Source: Haliotis asinina (Eukaryota > Mollusca > Gastropoda > Lepetellida > Haliotidae). From it: 64,000 nucleotides of DNA. The notes below the pieces were generated by a model. It had not been told where the DNA came from, searched no databases, and worked only from the letters and a program-made list of their open reading frames with translations. Each line of letters begins with the position of its first letter. The first letter of the stretch is position 1. Made by a program: the position numbers and the translations under genes. Location of the stretch: positions 39,703,753-39,767,752 of the forward strand of contig NC_090290.1 of the NCBI RefSeq assembly GCF_037392515.1, written 5' to 3'. Below are positions 34,070 through 47,100 of the stretch, one piece after another.

Positions 34070-34500
34070 TCCGCATTAGAACTGGTCTTCAGCAACTCAT
34101 GTGTGTCATCGTATCTCCACTGCGAAGAGTGAGTGAGTGAGTTGAGTTTTACGCCGCACTCAGCAACATTCCAGCTATATGGCGGCGGTCTGTAAATAAT
34201 CGAGTCTGGACCAGACAACCCAGTGATTAACAACATGAGCATCGATCTGCGCAATTGGGAACCGATGACATGTGTCAACCAAGTCAGCGATCCTGACCAC
34301 CCGATCCCGTTAGTCGCCTCTTACGACAAGCTGAGTCGCCTTCTATGGCAAGCATGGGTTGTTGAAGACCTATTCTACCCCGGACCTTCACGGGTCCACT
34401 GCGAAGAATAGTACTGTGATGTTGATCAGTAGATTGTCTGGTTCACACGCCGTCAAATAGCTGGAACATTGCAGAGAGTGACGTTAAACAACAAACAACA
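34070..34500 (+). repeat. Older second-type SINE, split by a younger SINE
   Basis: The left part, ATTAGAACTGGTCTTCAGCA to ~34115, and the right part, GTTGATCAGTAGATTGTCTG through GCTGGAACATTGC and TTAAACAACAAACAAC, belong to one plus-strand SINE. It is interrupted by the minus-strand SINE at 34129-34394. Confidence 0.75.
34129..34394 (-). repeat. ACTC-tailed SINE with target-site duplication
   Basis: A full-length copy flanked by the 13-bp repeat TCCACTGCGAAGA (34116-34128 and 34395-34407), nested inside an older SINE. Confidence 0.95.
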
Positions 34501-35150
34501 AAAAACTAAGCACATTCTTTGCCGTGAACAACCATTTTAAGATGACTTAGCAGGGGAATCATAAAATATATATTTAGCAAAAGACTCTGAAGCTCTCATA
34601 AAAGAACAATGGTTTATCTCATATTTTAAATATTTGGTTGCTGACTTACAGCTCTGTTGCTTCGTGGACCCTAGCGATATTTACATCATCCCTTCAGATG
34701 TTAGCGATTTTGACAGATGCAGTAATAAATTAAAATAACACAGATTCCTGGATTAAAAACATGATATGCCTAACCTTACATGTCCACAGCGGAGAACAAT
34801 ATGTTAAAATGAATAAAATATACAAAATAAATAAAGTAAATAAAATAAACAAATAAAAATAGAAATGAAAAAATTACATTTCAGTAACAAAGTGAAAATT
34901 AACATAATTCGTTAATGGGGGTAGCAGGAATCGTCAGTGAGACAATTTCTGTGTTTTAATCCCGATCATGTTGTGGTTGTATATTGCACGCAGTGTTCGT
35001 AAACGTTTGTCGTGAAAACTGCAAACGATACATGAAATTACTTGCAAGACACGTTTTCCAAGTAAAGCACGTGCAGTGTGTCCGAAACAGGAGTAGACAG
35101 AATATAGAAGGCCAAACCTATTTCATCATTTCAAAATTTACGACGTAAAC
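34501..35150. other. No gene seen
   Basis: AT-rich, with an AATAAA-rich simple stretch at about 34810-34870. No exon supported. Confidence 0.5.
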
Positions 35151-35159
35151 GAAGATACA

Positions 35160-35860
35160 AAATGCTAACACGGAATGCTACTGGCCGATATGTCGCCCCT
35201 GGGGAGTCAGCGGAGTCGCTGTCTGCCATTGCAAGACACTTAAATGACCACCATAGCACCATATCTTGATTATGCCCAGAAGTGGAAGACTAAGAATGAC
35301 CAAGCCTTGCCAGGATTGACTCACCCGGGTGTTTCCGACTTCCTACAATAAAGGACATTGCAGGACACGTGCCAAATCGTACAGTTTCCATCGGACACAT
35401 CAGAGTGAAGTCTGATAGGAGTGGGAATACAAGCATATCGACCAAAAACTGGATCTGTCCTGACACGACTACACCAACAACAACGTGTCCACTAGCACAG
35501 GCATGGTACCTGAGGAATTGGCGAGCGTTGGGTTAGCAATAAATCACTACACCGACCAAATCCTGCAAAACACCTTCTCTCACGCTTTAGCTGTGTTTCA
35601 ACACGACAACGCTCGACCCCACACAGCTGGTGTAACAAGTGCCTAATGCAAACATCAGTGTCCCTCCTTATCGCTGGTCGGAACCTGGCGCAGTATCGGT
35701 GGGACGAGCTAGATCGACGCGCACGTAACGTCATCATTGGCCTCAAGCTATGCAACCACTTATGCAATTCCCTCCAAGACGATGTCAAGCAGTGACGGCT
35801 GCAAGAGGCGGTGTGACCAGGTGCTGACTGGAACGCCCCTTTGTGTCCACACATGTGCAG
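35160..35860 (+). pseudogene. Tc1/mariner transposase relic
   Basis: Fragments in several frames: ESAESLSAIARHLNDHHSTI near 35200 (helix-turn-helix), PNRTVSIGHIRVK near 35370, and VFQHDNARPHTAGV near 35590 with the second catalytic Asp. The first Asp block and the terminal DLNPIEHxWD block cannot be read. Frame changes and stops are frequent, so the copy is old and dead. Confidence 0.8.
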
Positions 35861-35939
35861 TGAGTGAACCTAATAATTATTAATGCTGACAATGACAACA
35901 ATCCAAAATTTCGTGGTTTGAGTAAGTTTCCTTGCATAC

Positions 35940-36010
35940 TTAATTGACTCGATTGTTTACAGACCAGCGCCATATAACTGGAATATTGCTGAATGTGACT
36001 TTAAACAACA
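35940..36010 (+). repeat. SINE 3' fragment with AAC-type tail
   Basis: CTCGATTGTTTACAGACCAG through AACTGGAATATTGCTGAATG, ending TTTAAACAACAAAC instead of the usual ACTC run. Similar AAC tails occur at ~34490, 51115 and 53100. Confidence 0.75.
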
Positions 36011-36523
36011 AACTTTTAGGCAAACTGATAACTCACATTCCCGATTGCTCATTATCGATGACATCTATACCGATATATTGTATATAAAATGACAGATCTC
36101 GTAAGACAAATCATTCAGTGAGACATTTCCATGAGAAAGCGGTAATCAGTCGTGTAACCCGCAACTGTCGTTCGGAACGCACCTTGTTAATCTTTTGTTG
36201 TTCCATGAGGGAATTGATCCCGCCTGTCGTTTTATCTCCTGATCAGTTTGACAGAGGTTCCTTTTCACGTTATCAGTGAATTACTTGTTTAACAGTAGCG
36301 AGATGTATTGTTCATGAGACTGACTCTATCCTCTGTTAGATCATTTTGCTGGTCTTACTTTCACTTTTTGTATCCATTTAAGCGAGCCAGCTTGTATTGG
36401 TCCAGCGTGATAAGCGAATCAATAAACAGCCGATGCAGGGACCAATCGGTGATGAATCTTGAACGTTGGGACAGGTCGGGTGATGGAAGCTCTCACATCA
36501 GCAGTTGGGTTTATTCTTTCAAG

Positions 36524-36581
36524 ATGTCGGAATTATGTGTTTTCGTTTTAATTCAACTATTTTCAGTGTGGATAGAAGTTG
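36524..36581 (+). CDS. Signal-peptide exon, probably of the ShKT-CCP-PAN gene
   Basis: ATG 36524 encodes MSELCVFVLIQLFSVWIEVG, a good signal peptide, and then meets the donor GTGAGTGA at 36582. The exon ends one base into a codon (phase 1). The next same-strand phase-1 exon I can support starts at 55140 and joins in frame (g+ga = Gly, then STACVNTD). Adding 58 nt to the four downstream exons gives exactly 255 codons including the stop. The implied intron is 18.6 kb; unseen exons in it, or a different partner gene, are possible. Confidence 0.55.
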
Positions 36582-36689
36582 GTGAGTGAATTTTACCTCT
36601 AAAAGTGTTCATTGTGATTTACCATAACAACTTTGGCTAAATGGGATATGTGTATTAGTTCAGACTTCAGACACATACCCGAGAGGGGC

Positions 36690-36780
36690 TCCGGTTGGAA
36701 CACCCCTCATGGGTACAATATGTCAAGCGCATTTCTGGAATATTGCTAATAGAGACGTAAAACAATATTCACTAACTCCG
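36690..36780 (+). repeat. SINE fragment
   Basis: CATGGGTACAATATGTCAAG, then CATTTCTGGAATATTGCTAA and GACGTAAAACAATATTCAC, match the 3' part of the tRNA-derived SINE. Confidence 0.65.
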
Positions 36781-36782
36781 TG

Positions 36783-37167
36783 CAGTGTGCGAAATAGTTT
36801 CAAGGTCTTGCGAACCAGTCGCTTTAGCCATGTCTTAAAGTTACTAGCCCACAAAATAATTCAGTAGCCCTAAATTTGAATGTAGAAAATAAGCGAAATA
36901 TTACTTTTATTATACCGTCATTCATCAGACCATAATCTTGCATGGTTTAAAAATGTGTCATAACGTAACAGGTCGGAGAGTGTGATATAATTACAAAATG
37001 ACATCACGAAAATTCAATAGTCAGGCGGCCCAGTGACAGTGACTGTGGAGATTTACTGGCCCGACTAGATGTGTATTAGCCACGGGATAGCAGGCCAGTG
37101 AAGATTTCGGGCGCGACTGGATTTTACTCTCCATGGGCTAGAGGGCCCGTGGCTATTTCGCACACTG
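36783..37167. mobile_element. 385-bp element with 15-bp inverted ends
   Basis: CAGTGTGCGAAATAG at 36783-36797 is exactly inverted at 37153-37167. The interior repeats words about TAGCCCA and GGCCCGAC. It looks like a non-autonomous DNA element of unknown family; no flanking duplication was established. Confidence 0.55.
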
Positions 37168-37194
37168 ACTCCGGGTAGGATGTTTCTACCTGCT

Positions 37195-37640
37195 TATATT
37201 ACTGTACATCCTTATGGTCCATAGAATGGCGATCTAAATTCAGTACAGTAATACCACGTATTGTTTATTAATTTATTGTTTTAAATGCTGTCAACTAGCT
37301 TTAATTTCTATTTGTGCTAATCTAGTTATTCTATTGTCCATCGATGACAGGTTTCCTATTCTTAATATACATAGTGTTTATTTCCCAATTCTAGTCACCA
37401 TATGACTGAAATATTTCCCAAGTGACGTTAGATGTTAACTGCCTGCTTATCGCAAACGGCAACTACATTTAAAAAACCGTTCGGGTCGGATTGTGCAAGT
37501 GGATGAGGTTGGTAGTGGAGGGCACTGGTTCAAGGAACACTGTACTCTTCTCCACCACGCCACGCTGACCCAAGTTCATCTCGACGGTTGGGTGGATATG
37601 CCGGTGACACAAATCGACTGATCACGCTAAGCTCTGTGCA
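37195..37640 (+). mobile_element. LINE 3' end followed by a LINE 5' UTR
   Basis: 37195-37435 is a diverged copy of the LINE 3' UTR (CCTTATGGTCCATAGAATGG, then CATATGACTGAAATATTTCC). At once, 37450-37640 matches the LINE 5' UTR (GGTTGGTAGTGGAGGGCACT, GGTTCAAGGAACACTG, ATGCCGGTGACACAAATCG). This gives a head-to-tail pair of fragments. Confidence 0.65.
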
Positions 37641-39600
37641 AACTGATTTAAACGACTGAAATCTTGTGTTGAATGGTTTGGCCCAAATGATATTACTGGA
37701 ATTTTTAACGTCTTAAACTACTGAAATTTTGTGTCAATTGTTTTGGCCAATATGATGATCTACTTTAGTGTTTAAGTTATACACCTTAAGAATAACACTG
37801 ACACTTAGGCACTGCATGCTGTCAAATATATACTGGCAGTGCAATGAAGTGATGACTATATCTATCCGGTTTTAAAACTGTACATGTACAGTATATTAAA
37901 GGTCTGTATTAGAATGTGTCATCTCAACAGAAAATACAAGAATTAACTGGCTGATGCAGTCCTGTATCCAACGAAGGTGAATCTATCCAAAAGTTGATAT
38001 AAATGCATTATGAAAGATTCTTAACTCACTCTAACAATTTAATGCCATGGTATTTCACACATCACTCATCAAACTTCAAACATATGAATCGGTGATGTTC
38101 TTACATTTGGAAGCCAAAGTCTCAGGTACTGGCGATGAACAAAATCTAGATTTTACAAGCCACAAAAATAATAGATGAAGCAGTAACTAATTTTAGAATG
38201 TGTTTTAGTGACTTGTATCTTTGATGAGTATTTTCCGATATCCTCTCAAATTTGAGGTAAAGATAATGTTCTAAAGCAAGACAACATCTGACACTTCTTC
38301 AGTGTAATCCCAAATCAGCCATGTGTCAATACAGACGATGGACAGAGGATTGAGACATTATCTTTTGATGACCTGTCAGGACGCCTCAAGCAGCAAGTCA
38401 ACGTCTCTACATGAACAGGATAAACTGTTGGAACATTCTAACTGGGACAGATTGCCATTGATAAATGAAAGTTTGCATTATTTCTTTTGGGTTCTATGTT
38501 GATTATTCTCCTGCTGCATTTCCCTGTAGGGGAACGGAAAGTCAAGTCCATTGAAGCCAAGACCAGCTTTACGTCAAATCCGCAGTATGAGCAGTAACGT
38601 TATCGTGTATCCATGAAGCTGCTCAGTGGCAAAAGGAATACGTCAAAACTGTCCAGAACTGTATCTCAACAAGATTGTCCAGAACGACAACCAGCTGAGA
38701 TCGACAACTGACACAATATGCTCCCCAAACCATTATGGTGCCACTACAAAATCAACTGGCGTGACGTTAAGTTATCAGAACGTCAACTTGGTAAAGATAC
38801 ACCCCCCACGGATCGTAAAACTGCTGCAACTTAAGTCCAGGATTGAACCTGCCATTGGTCCACTCTCGTAGCTGAGTTTTTAGTTAGGCATACCAGAACC
38901 TGGAACATTCATGCATGGTGATGGAATCTCGTGTCGCAACACCGGTGCTAACCCGAGCATTAACAAAAAGTTGTCAATCGACTTTTGAGGAAGGGCGTGG
39001 CCACCGAAGAAGCAAAGGAATGTTCAAGGCCTCAAACACTGAGGAAGACCGCTGCGAATAAATGGACTGTCCCAAAAGTGACCGGTTTCACCTGGATACT
39101 TATACAAATGGGTTTTTTTTCTTATTTTTCTATATATTGTCTGTCAAACTCAAGCAAATTGTTCTTTCCATGTTCCAACCTCATGATCACGATTTCCAGG
39201 ATTTCCAGAGATTGTTTTGGAGACACTACCCTTTAAAAACATCTAAATATAAATCAAGCAATCCAAATCTTCGAATGAAGTATTCCATACTATACTGAAC
39301 ATGTTTTATATCATATTATGACACCATCCAAGCTGTACCAGATAACAGGTATCCCGTTTACCACATTAACGACATCTGTGAAATTCTAGATATGCCTTTG
39401 TTAATGATTACTTCAAATTAAAATGGAGGCTTTTCTTACATTGGACATCGAGAATATAGTGAGGCCGCACACTTTTGGGACACCCCTCGTACGTCTTGCA
39501 AAACCCTATGATCCATGCTAATAACCTGCGGCAATACAATGAAATCTGAATGGCATATATAGTAGCCCATGTTCATAATTCTCGGCTAGTACGGAGTGTT
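37641..39600. other. No gene seen
   Basis: 38560-39300 is less AT-rich and has several short open stretches (for example 38626-38871) that resemble no family I know. An acceptor-like CCCTGTAG at ~38529 precedes a 22-codon open end. Nothing is firm. Confidence 0.4.
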
Positions 39601-39608
39601 GTATTAGT

Positions 39609-39920
39609 TTAGTTCTTCAAGATAAACATATCATCTATGTCAGTGTCACATACGTTATGATTGAACGCCGCTCCCTGTTCCATAGGATGATGCAATGCCC
39701 AACATAATTTCACTTGCGATCCGAGATTTAGGATATCGACACTATCCTCAAACACCAAAGCAAATCCACACAACAGAAAAAACGAATGCAGATGATCTGG
39801 AAGCTGAACATTTACCAAACCATTGCGTGTTGCAGTGTGAGCCTCGTTGACATTTGCTTTCATTGCACCCCTTATAACTGTGCTTCCTGTCACGCCTTGA
39901 AACATTACGAATGTTCCCAC
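39609..39920 (-). other. Unrecognised open stretch, minus strand
   Basis: About 100 open codons with a protein-like composition (NVQLPDHLHSFFLLCGFALV, VDILNLGSQVKLCWALHHP), ending at a stop at 39609. It lies on the same strand as the coding-like segment 40210-40557, which has a similar hydrophobic/Cys texture, so the two could be exons or fragments of one gene or element. No domain is recognised. Confidence 0.35.
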
Positions 39921-40079
39921 ACATCACTGGAACTTACCAAAGGAGCAGAAGGAATACATCACTGAACTGACAAACACAGTAAATCAAATGTGATAGTGGC
40001 ATATTTCTGGGATCGTTGTCTGGTCACCGAGTCGGACATACAACACAGATAAAACAACACGTCCTCTCCATCGATCGCA

Positions 40080-42650
40080 TGAATCTTGATGTAGAAACCA
40101 CAATATTTCTGGAATATTGCTGAGTACGGAAGTAAACAACAATCTGTTAGTCTTGCTGGTAGAAAACCTTTTTCAGTGCTTCATGTTCACATGCTGGCAT
40201 AATCAGTTTCTATAAATGGATTAGCTTAGTGTGTGTACAGGGTATTAAAAGAAAGCAAATATTTGACTGTACATGACTCATGTACATTTCCACAGTTTGC
40301 AGAAAATTAACATACAGGTGCCACTGTTTAGTGCAAACAGGAACAGTGTAAAACAATATCCCCCACCAACTGATGTCCGTTGAGAAACAGCATAATCCCT
40401 TTGGAGACGTTGACAAAGGCAAATCAGCATTTACGACATTCAGCTCCACATCAACCTTTACATGACAGAAATCAAATATAACCCCACCGCTTGGCATTCG
40501 TAGGCAATCCAATGTTATAACAAATCTTTCGAATCGTTTTGCCTTTGCTGAAAACAAAATACCAGCATTCCTTAAAACCTGACGTTATATTAGTTTTGGC
40601 AATACTGAATATAATAAATTATTTTTCCAACAATTAAAAGAAAAGAATCTCTTGAACTGACATACCAATATCCCTCTTAAACAAGTATTTACACTGGTAG
40701 ATCGAAATATGGCGAGAAGGGGTCAGCTGGTGCAATATGTCCTTATATAATACTGACCGAAGGTCGATTTTGACACAGAACCTCAGGCCACATTATTTGC
40801 TTTATATACTGAAACCATCGCTCAAGGACAGTTTTGTCAAAGATTTTTATGTTGACAGACAATTAAACACATAAAACAGGACCACCCATCCATTAATCAG
40901 TCCTCCGTTAGACTTTGTGAGAATCAATGGCAAAAACATTGGAATGCTAAAGTTCTCAATACGCTCAATACTTGGCGATCCCCAAACTATGTTTCAAGAG
41001 CAGATTCTCATACACCGATGTCGAAGCTGTGAATTATAATACAGACGATCAAACGCTAAGGATAAATAATCTAACTGTTCACCATCTGAAGAGCGGTGAC
41101 TGTTTATTAACTGGTAAAGTTGACATTGCAAATCAACTTGACCAAACTCCAGCCAGGCACGTTTTGAAACATCACGATTGCTCCTACACTTTTTTGGAAC
41201 ATACCTCAAGTTCTGACATTTGACACAGACCAGGGGGAACATTTTTCCTGAATGGACAAACAGAGCAAAGGCTCAACAGCAAATATGAGTAGGTCAGGTT
41301 TTGAGAGAACTTTATCTGGTCACCGGGTCAGGCACAAAGCAGCTATAAAACAAAACTTCACCGCATTGGTCTTGATTGTGTTACCTCCATGCAGCTGAAA
41401 TATTATTGAATGCGGCAATAACCAACAATCAATCAATCTTGCTTGTGAAAAAACGTCACAGTACTTCATGCTCACATGCTGTCGTAATCAGTTTCTATAA
41501 CTGGCTTGGTTTAGTGACTTAGAGCGACGGAATGTGTATCGGGTATTCATAGAAACCAAATATTTGACTGTGCACGACGAATACACATTTCCACAGTTTG
41601 CAGAAAATTAACATGTAGGTGCCACTGTTTAGTGCAGTCAGGAATAGTGTAAAACAAAGTCGCCTATCAACTGATGTTCGTCGAAAAACAATATAATCTA
41701 GTTAGAGACATTGGGTACAGCAAACCAACATTCATGACATGCTGACGCCCGGTCCTTCGCGTCTACAGTGTATCATTAGCATTCGATCTGATCCTTCTAG
41801 TCCGACATTTAGCAATGTATTCTTAACCCCATATCAGGCTTTGCATAACAGAAATCAAATATAACCCCGCCACGTGGCATTCGTAGGCAATCCAGTGTGA
41901 CAATAAATCATTTAAATCGTTTTGCTTTAGCTGAAAATAAAATAACATCTATCCTTAAAACCTGTTGTCTTATTAGTTTTGGCAAAACTCAAAATAATCA
42001 ATTATTTTATCAACAAGTAAAACAAAACAATTTCATGAACTTAAATAACAATATCGCTCTTGAACAAGTATTTACATTGGTGGATCGAAATATGACGAGA
42101 AGGGATCAGCTGGTACTGACAGATACAATTATGCTCTTTTATAATACTGATCGAAGGTCGATTTTGACACAGAGGCCCAAGCAATGTCATTTGTTTCATG
42201 CACTGAAGACATCATCCAAAGGCTATTTGCTGATAGTTTGTCATGTTGAGAGACAATTAAACATTTAAAACTGGACCATCTATCCATTCACAAACCTTCC
42301 GTTGGGCATTATGAGAACAGTGAATGTCACAAACATTGGACTACTAAAGTTCTCAGTACGCTTGATGCTTGGCGATCCCCAAACTATGTCCCAAGAGTGG
42401 ATTATCGTACGCCGATGTCAAAGCTGTGGAATATGACGCACAGCATAATTATAAGTGTCCCTGAGTTTCAAAAATAACAAGAGAAGAAAAGATTCCCTCT
42501 GCTAAATCCTAACCGAGATCACACAGAATATGATACAAAGGATCAAAGGTTAAGGATAAAAAAATCTACTGTTCGCGTTGACGATTTATCCAATGGTAAA
42601 GTTGAGATTGCAAATAAACTTGGCGAACTCTAGCCAAACATTCTTCGTAA
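40080..42650 (-). repeat. 1.3-kb tandem duplication with coding-like segments
   Basis: Copy 1 (~40080-41180) and copy 2 (~41395-42645) align over most of their length at roughly 80%. Each starts next to a SINE-tail fragment (GGAATATTGCTGAGTACGG at ~40115). On the minus strand both copies read CTKQWHLYVNFLQTVEM or CTKQWHLHVNFLQTVEM in a protein-like block (copy 1: 40210-40557, open; copy 2: ~41570-41880, broken). On the plus strand both read QVFTLVDRNMARRGQLV or QVFTLVDRNMTRRDQLV. I cannot name the family; it may be a duplicated old mobile-element segment or gene remnant. Confidence 0.65.
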
Positions 42651-43084
42651 TCAGTATATGTCAATGAGTTTAAAATAGCAGGAAAAGGAGCCAAGATCAT
42701 TCAGGTCATTTTGAAGACAAAACATATACTAGTTGTGTCTGTAAACATGGAGCGAATGGTAAATAACTACTGATTATTTTGGTATCTGGGAACAAACAAT
42801 TACAAATATTCAATGTGGTTTCCAGAAAAATAGATGCACTATTAAGAATACATTGATCGCTTCGTACTTATTTGTCCAGTCTACACTAAATTAGGACGTA
42901 AATATCTGTAAATATATTCCATATACCAAAAATTAATTCGTCGTCATCATCCAAAAACGTAGATATTTCCTTGAATACTGCCACGTATTTGTTCTTTGCA
43001 TTCAAAAGTAGGAAATTAATAAAGTCACATTAAGATTATATATGATGTACATACATGATTTTGATATTCTAGTTGTTTTAGACA
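42651..43084. other. No gene seen
   Basis: AT-rich DNA with no exon-like signals or recognised repeats. Confidence 0.45.
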
Positions 43085-43225
43085 TGTGATGATCAGGGTT
43101 AGAACTAATCTTCAGTAACCCATGCTTGCCGTCGACGACTAACGGCATAGGGTGGTCAGGTTCGCTGACTTGGTTGACAAATGTCATCTGTATCCTAACA
43201 GCGTAGATCGATGCTCAAAGTGTTC
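43085..43225 (+). repeat. SINE, second head type, truncated
   Basis: GGGTTAGAACTAATCTTCAG through GTAGATCGATGCTCAAAGTG. The 3' half is missing. Confidence 0.75.
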
Positions 43226-43480
43226 ATAATCGGTGAAAAACGTTCTTTATACCATGTTGGAGTCAGGATGTGGTTCAAATACCGATATTGATATCATTCA
43301 CACACTACACTGGCAGTCGGAATACCAGACCGACTATCTAGTCATTACATCTTCATAGACACATATAATAAAGGAAAATGGTGTTGGGCTGGACATTGGA
43401 ACGAGTAGGCGCGCTTACCTAGAGAGCCCATGGGAAATATCGAGTATGTATCAAATTACTCCTTACAGTAATTAAGGAAA

Positions 43481-43747
43481 GTGAGTGAGTGAGTTTAGTT
43501 TTACGCCGCACTCAGCAATATTCCAGCTATATGGCGGCGGTCTGTAAATAATCGAGTCTGGACCAGACAATCCAGTGATCAACAACATGAGCATCGATCT
43601 GCGCAATTGGGAACCGATGACATGTGTCAACCAAGTCAGCGAGCCTGACTACCCGATCCCGTTAGTCGCCTCTTACGACAAGCTGAGTCGCCTTTTATAG
43701 CAAGTATGGGTTGCTGAAGGTCTATTCTACCCCGGGACCTTCACGGG
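43481..43747 (-). repeat. ACTC-tailed SINE with target-site duplication
   Basis: A full-length copy, flanked by TAATTAAGGAAA at 43469-43480 and 43748-43759. The close match to the copies at 31.0 and 34.1 kb suggests recent activity. Confidence 0.95.
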
Positions 43748-43967
43748 TAATTAAGGAAAGTGACAGAACGGCACGGTTTGTGTACAAGTCAACATACAAT
43801 GGACATTATAGGTAATAGCACTTAAGCTATACCTGTGTTGGCAACACGACATTTGGCCTGTAGAATTGTGTGTGTATTCGGACAATGGCTTTCTAGAGGC
43901 TATATCAACTAAATCTTGTGTTTTGAAGTTCGTATAATCTACCGGGTAGAAGAGGATGTTCCACGTC

Positions 43968-44104
43968 TCTTTTGGCAATATTCCAACAATGTCACGACGA
44001 GGAAAACCAGAAATGGGCTACACACATTGAACCCATGGGAAAAAAACCCTTCGTCTTCGGCGTGACGAGGGGACACCTTAACCACTAGGCTATCCTACTT
44101 CACC
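43968..44104 (-). repeat. tRNA-derived SINE copy
   Basis: The minus strand has GGATAGCCTAGTGGTTAAGG, a weak B box, GTGTGTAGCCCATTTCTGG and GGAATATTGCC. Confidence 0.75.
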
Positions 44105-47100
44105 CGTCTAATCTCAGGAGAGTGTGTGTCGCGGTATGACTCAATTGCAGCATACAGTACAGGGGCGGTACCATGTTTCCATTATTGTTTGTGGAAGTTG
44201 TATTCTTCACAAATATAATATTTGGTCTTGGCCATGCCTTCTTAAAGTCTAGATGCACACATTGCTATGTTACATATGTTGTATTAATCTGATAATATTG
44301 ACAGCGGGGACACCACACAACCCTGTTGCAAGTCACTACAAGAAGCAGGAGTCACAAGCAAACTTGTTTCCATGGAAACACTGAAGACAACCTTCAATTC
44401 TGCTTAAAACGTCCTAATTTTAGATCAAAACGGTGTTCTAATTCTGCTCCTGAAAGACTTTCCACTGTTTAAGCTAGCTGTTTTCTTTTCATAAATTGGT
44501 AAGTTCTGCAAATAGCAGAAAACACAAGATGTAAGCGTCAGTCTTAGAGAAACTATATCTTCCAAATATATTCCCACACTCCATTCCCAAAGCATTAAAC
44601 GCATAAATTAAAGGCAAGAATTTAAAATCTTCTGTTCAGCATAAACAATATTGTGATAAGTTCTTAATCGGAAAATCAGTCATTACCGAAAAATGGGTAA
44701 TTACTAATAATCTTTGGATGAAAATTCATTGTCTAATTATAACTCTTAATAACTAAGAATTAGACACAGCACGAAAAAGAAAATGCGAAGGTTAATGAAT
44801 AACAGGAAAGTTATATAACGAGTATATAAACACAACACGAGCTGCATGTGCACACTTTCATTGTGTGAGCGTATGACAGACCGTTAAATACTGATGATAT
44901 TGATGATCACACATTGTTGATGCGGCGTACATAAGCAATGGTCACTCACTCACTCACTCACTCACTCACTCACTCACTCACTCACTCACTCACAAGTTTG
45001 TGCCTTAATATTTTCATCAGACCTTAACTATTTTGAACATCTTTGCTCATTCATAATGATTGCACAAGGCAGTTTCCCCTATGCAATATGTTCTGAAGGT
45101 GTTTTGAAGGTATTAGGTTTAAAACGCTTTGAGAGTTATTCCCCTTCCAAACCCGCGGCCTTCGATGGACGTGTACAAGGTCAACTGACAGTGTGCTTGA
45201 ACTAATGAAGCCTGAAAGAAACCAAGTGTACTTTCACAATGTAATCAAAGTACTGCCAAACACTTTCAAACTGTGTCTGACAACCCATGTAACTTTGTTA
45301 GTTTGGCACTTGCAACCCAGTCATCCATATAATACTTCAAGTCGTTTCACATAATTCGAAGAATTATTTACGATTCGTTGCGATTCCGTCTTAAAGAGAT
45401 TGTCAGTTTTGTAGAATCTTGACATAGCCCATTTCACCAAAGAGAAAGATGACATTCTGAAACAATTACATGTTTATGGTCGAGAGGTCGCTTCACTCGT
45501 TACCTATATAACGCATAAACTATTCGTGACTTCATGTGTTTCCAGTGAACCAGAGTAGAGGGAACGGCTGTTGCCATGCGGAAATATCCTGTCTGTCATT
45601 TTAAATAGGTAGCATGTGAAAGCTGTTAATTAAGTTGATGACACTCTCTCCACGGATTATTTCAATATATCTTGTCGAGACACACAGGATCACGATTAAG
45701 TGACAGGTACAATTATCTCTAAATGTAATTAACAAATGGTCCCTTGAGAAATATTAAAGCCAAGACTAAATGTATTCAATGATTTCGAAAACAAAACAGT
45801 ATACGGGTAAAAACCGTTAATTGTTTTGGCCTGGTTTCCCTTGAGACGTTGTAGATGAAGTTCTATATTATTTATAGCCTTGTGTAACATACGAAATATC
45901 AGACAAAATATCTGAAGGTACTTGGACTTGCTGAAATTCGATGCTATTTCTAAACTGGGAATAAGACAATCACCTTTGATGAAGAACATAAATGAAATAT
46001 TTCAACGACAAACAAATACTCATGAGAAAGAATATTGAGAAAACACAATACAGTATATCTTGTATATGATTGACTATTGAATATGCTCGTTATGGTGTTG
46101 GTTACGCAATGAGATACAACAGAAAATCCAATTATACAAACTCACTTTGCACTGAATATAATTGGTGATGATAATCACTGATGTAATGAGTTAAAAATGT
46201 TACTATTAGTTGAGTGGTTCAATGTTCATTTCAAGCTAATTTCTGTCTATTAACGTACGTTATCATCTTTGCTCAGTTTTCAGTTGACAGGGCTGAAATT
46301 TGGATTTTGCTTTGTGACAGGTACACGTAATGAATTTTACATTCGTACTTAATCGCAGAACTTGCCTACCTCAGATCAGTGTATGGTGTACCAAGAAGGG
46401 TAAAAATCATTCAGAAATCACAATTATGAACATAAGCGGCTATATGGGGTTAAATACCACAGGAGTTGCGATACTATTTTTCATATACGATAAAAGCCTG
46501 AATCAACGATCAAACAAAAATATAGACACACTGTTGTTCAGAACATGTCTTTGTCAAACAGCTTAAAATGTCGTAGCAATCTCCCCTATTACCGACATTA
46601 GCGTGTCTATACAGCTTGATATAAGTACCTATTTTTAACTGAGATTCAAGCCACCCGTTTGCCCTTGTTGAGAGCAAACTGCAGCATGGCATGTACAGAC
46701 AAGTTCTTTATACTCCTTTTATCCCTATTTTCCTACCGTCATTGATCATTACTTCTGACAAACTCAACCTAAATCAAACAACGCCATTGTCCAGTTCTTA
46801 CACTTCTGAAAGTCTAATCAGTTATTCATGAGTTTGTCGACTATTGTATTGTCTAAAAGACATAATGTAGGGATGAGGCCTCTCTGTTGAATTCTATAGC
46901 ACGGGCCTTGGTTAAATAGTTTTGTTTGATTAATGAGTGATGCATTCAAGGTTAATTTGGTGTTTGATGTGCTATGCTGTCACCTCTTCATGCGATTAGA
47001 TTATCGTTATAAAATTATGAACATATACCACAATATTCAACATTTAATCTAAACTCGTTTTTTATGTCACATGGGTGCGTATATGTGGATGTATTCACGA

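Noticed and set aside
38520-38600. Acceptor plus 22-codon open end that would join the 36581 donor in phase
   Set aside because: It would give a 41-residue protein with no domain, whereas the ShKT exons give a complete modular protein.
46320-46560. Acceptor-like site and open stretch as a possible extra ShKT-gene exon
   Set aside because: The required phase hits a stop after 11 codons.
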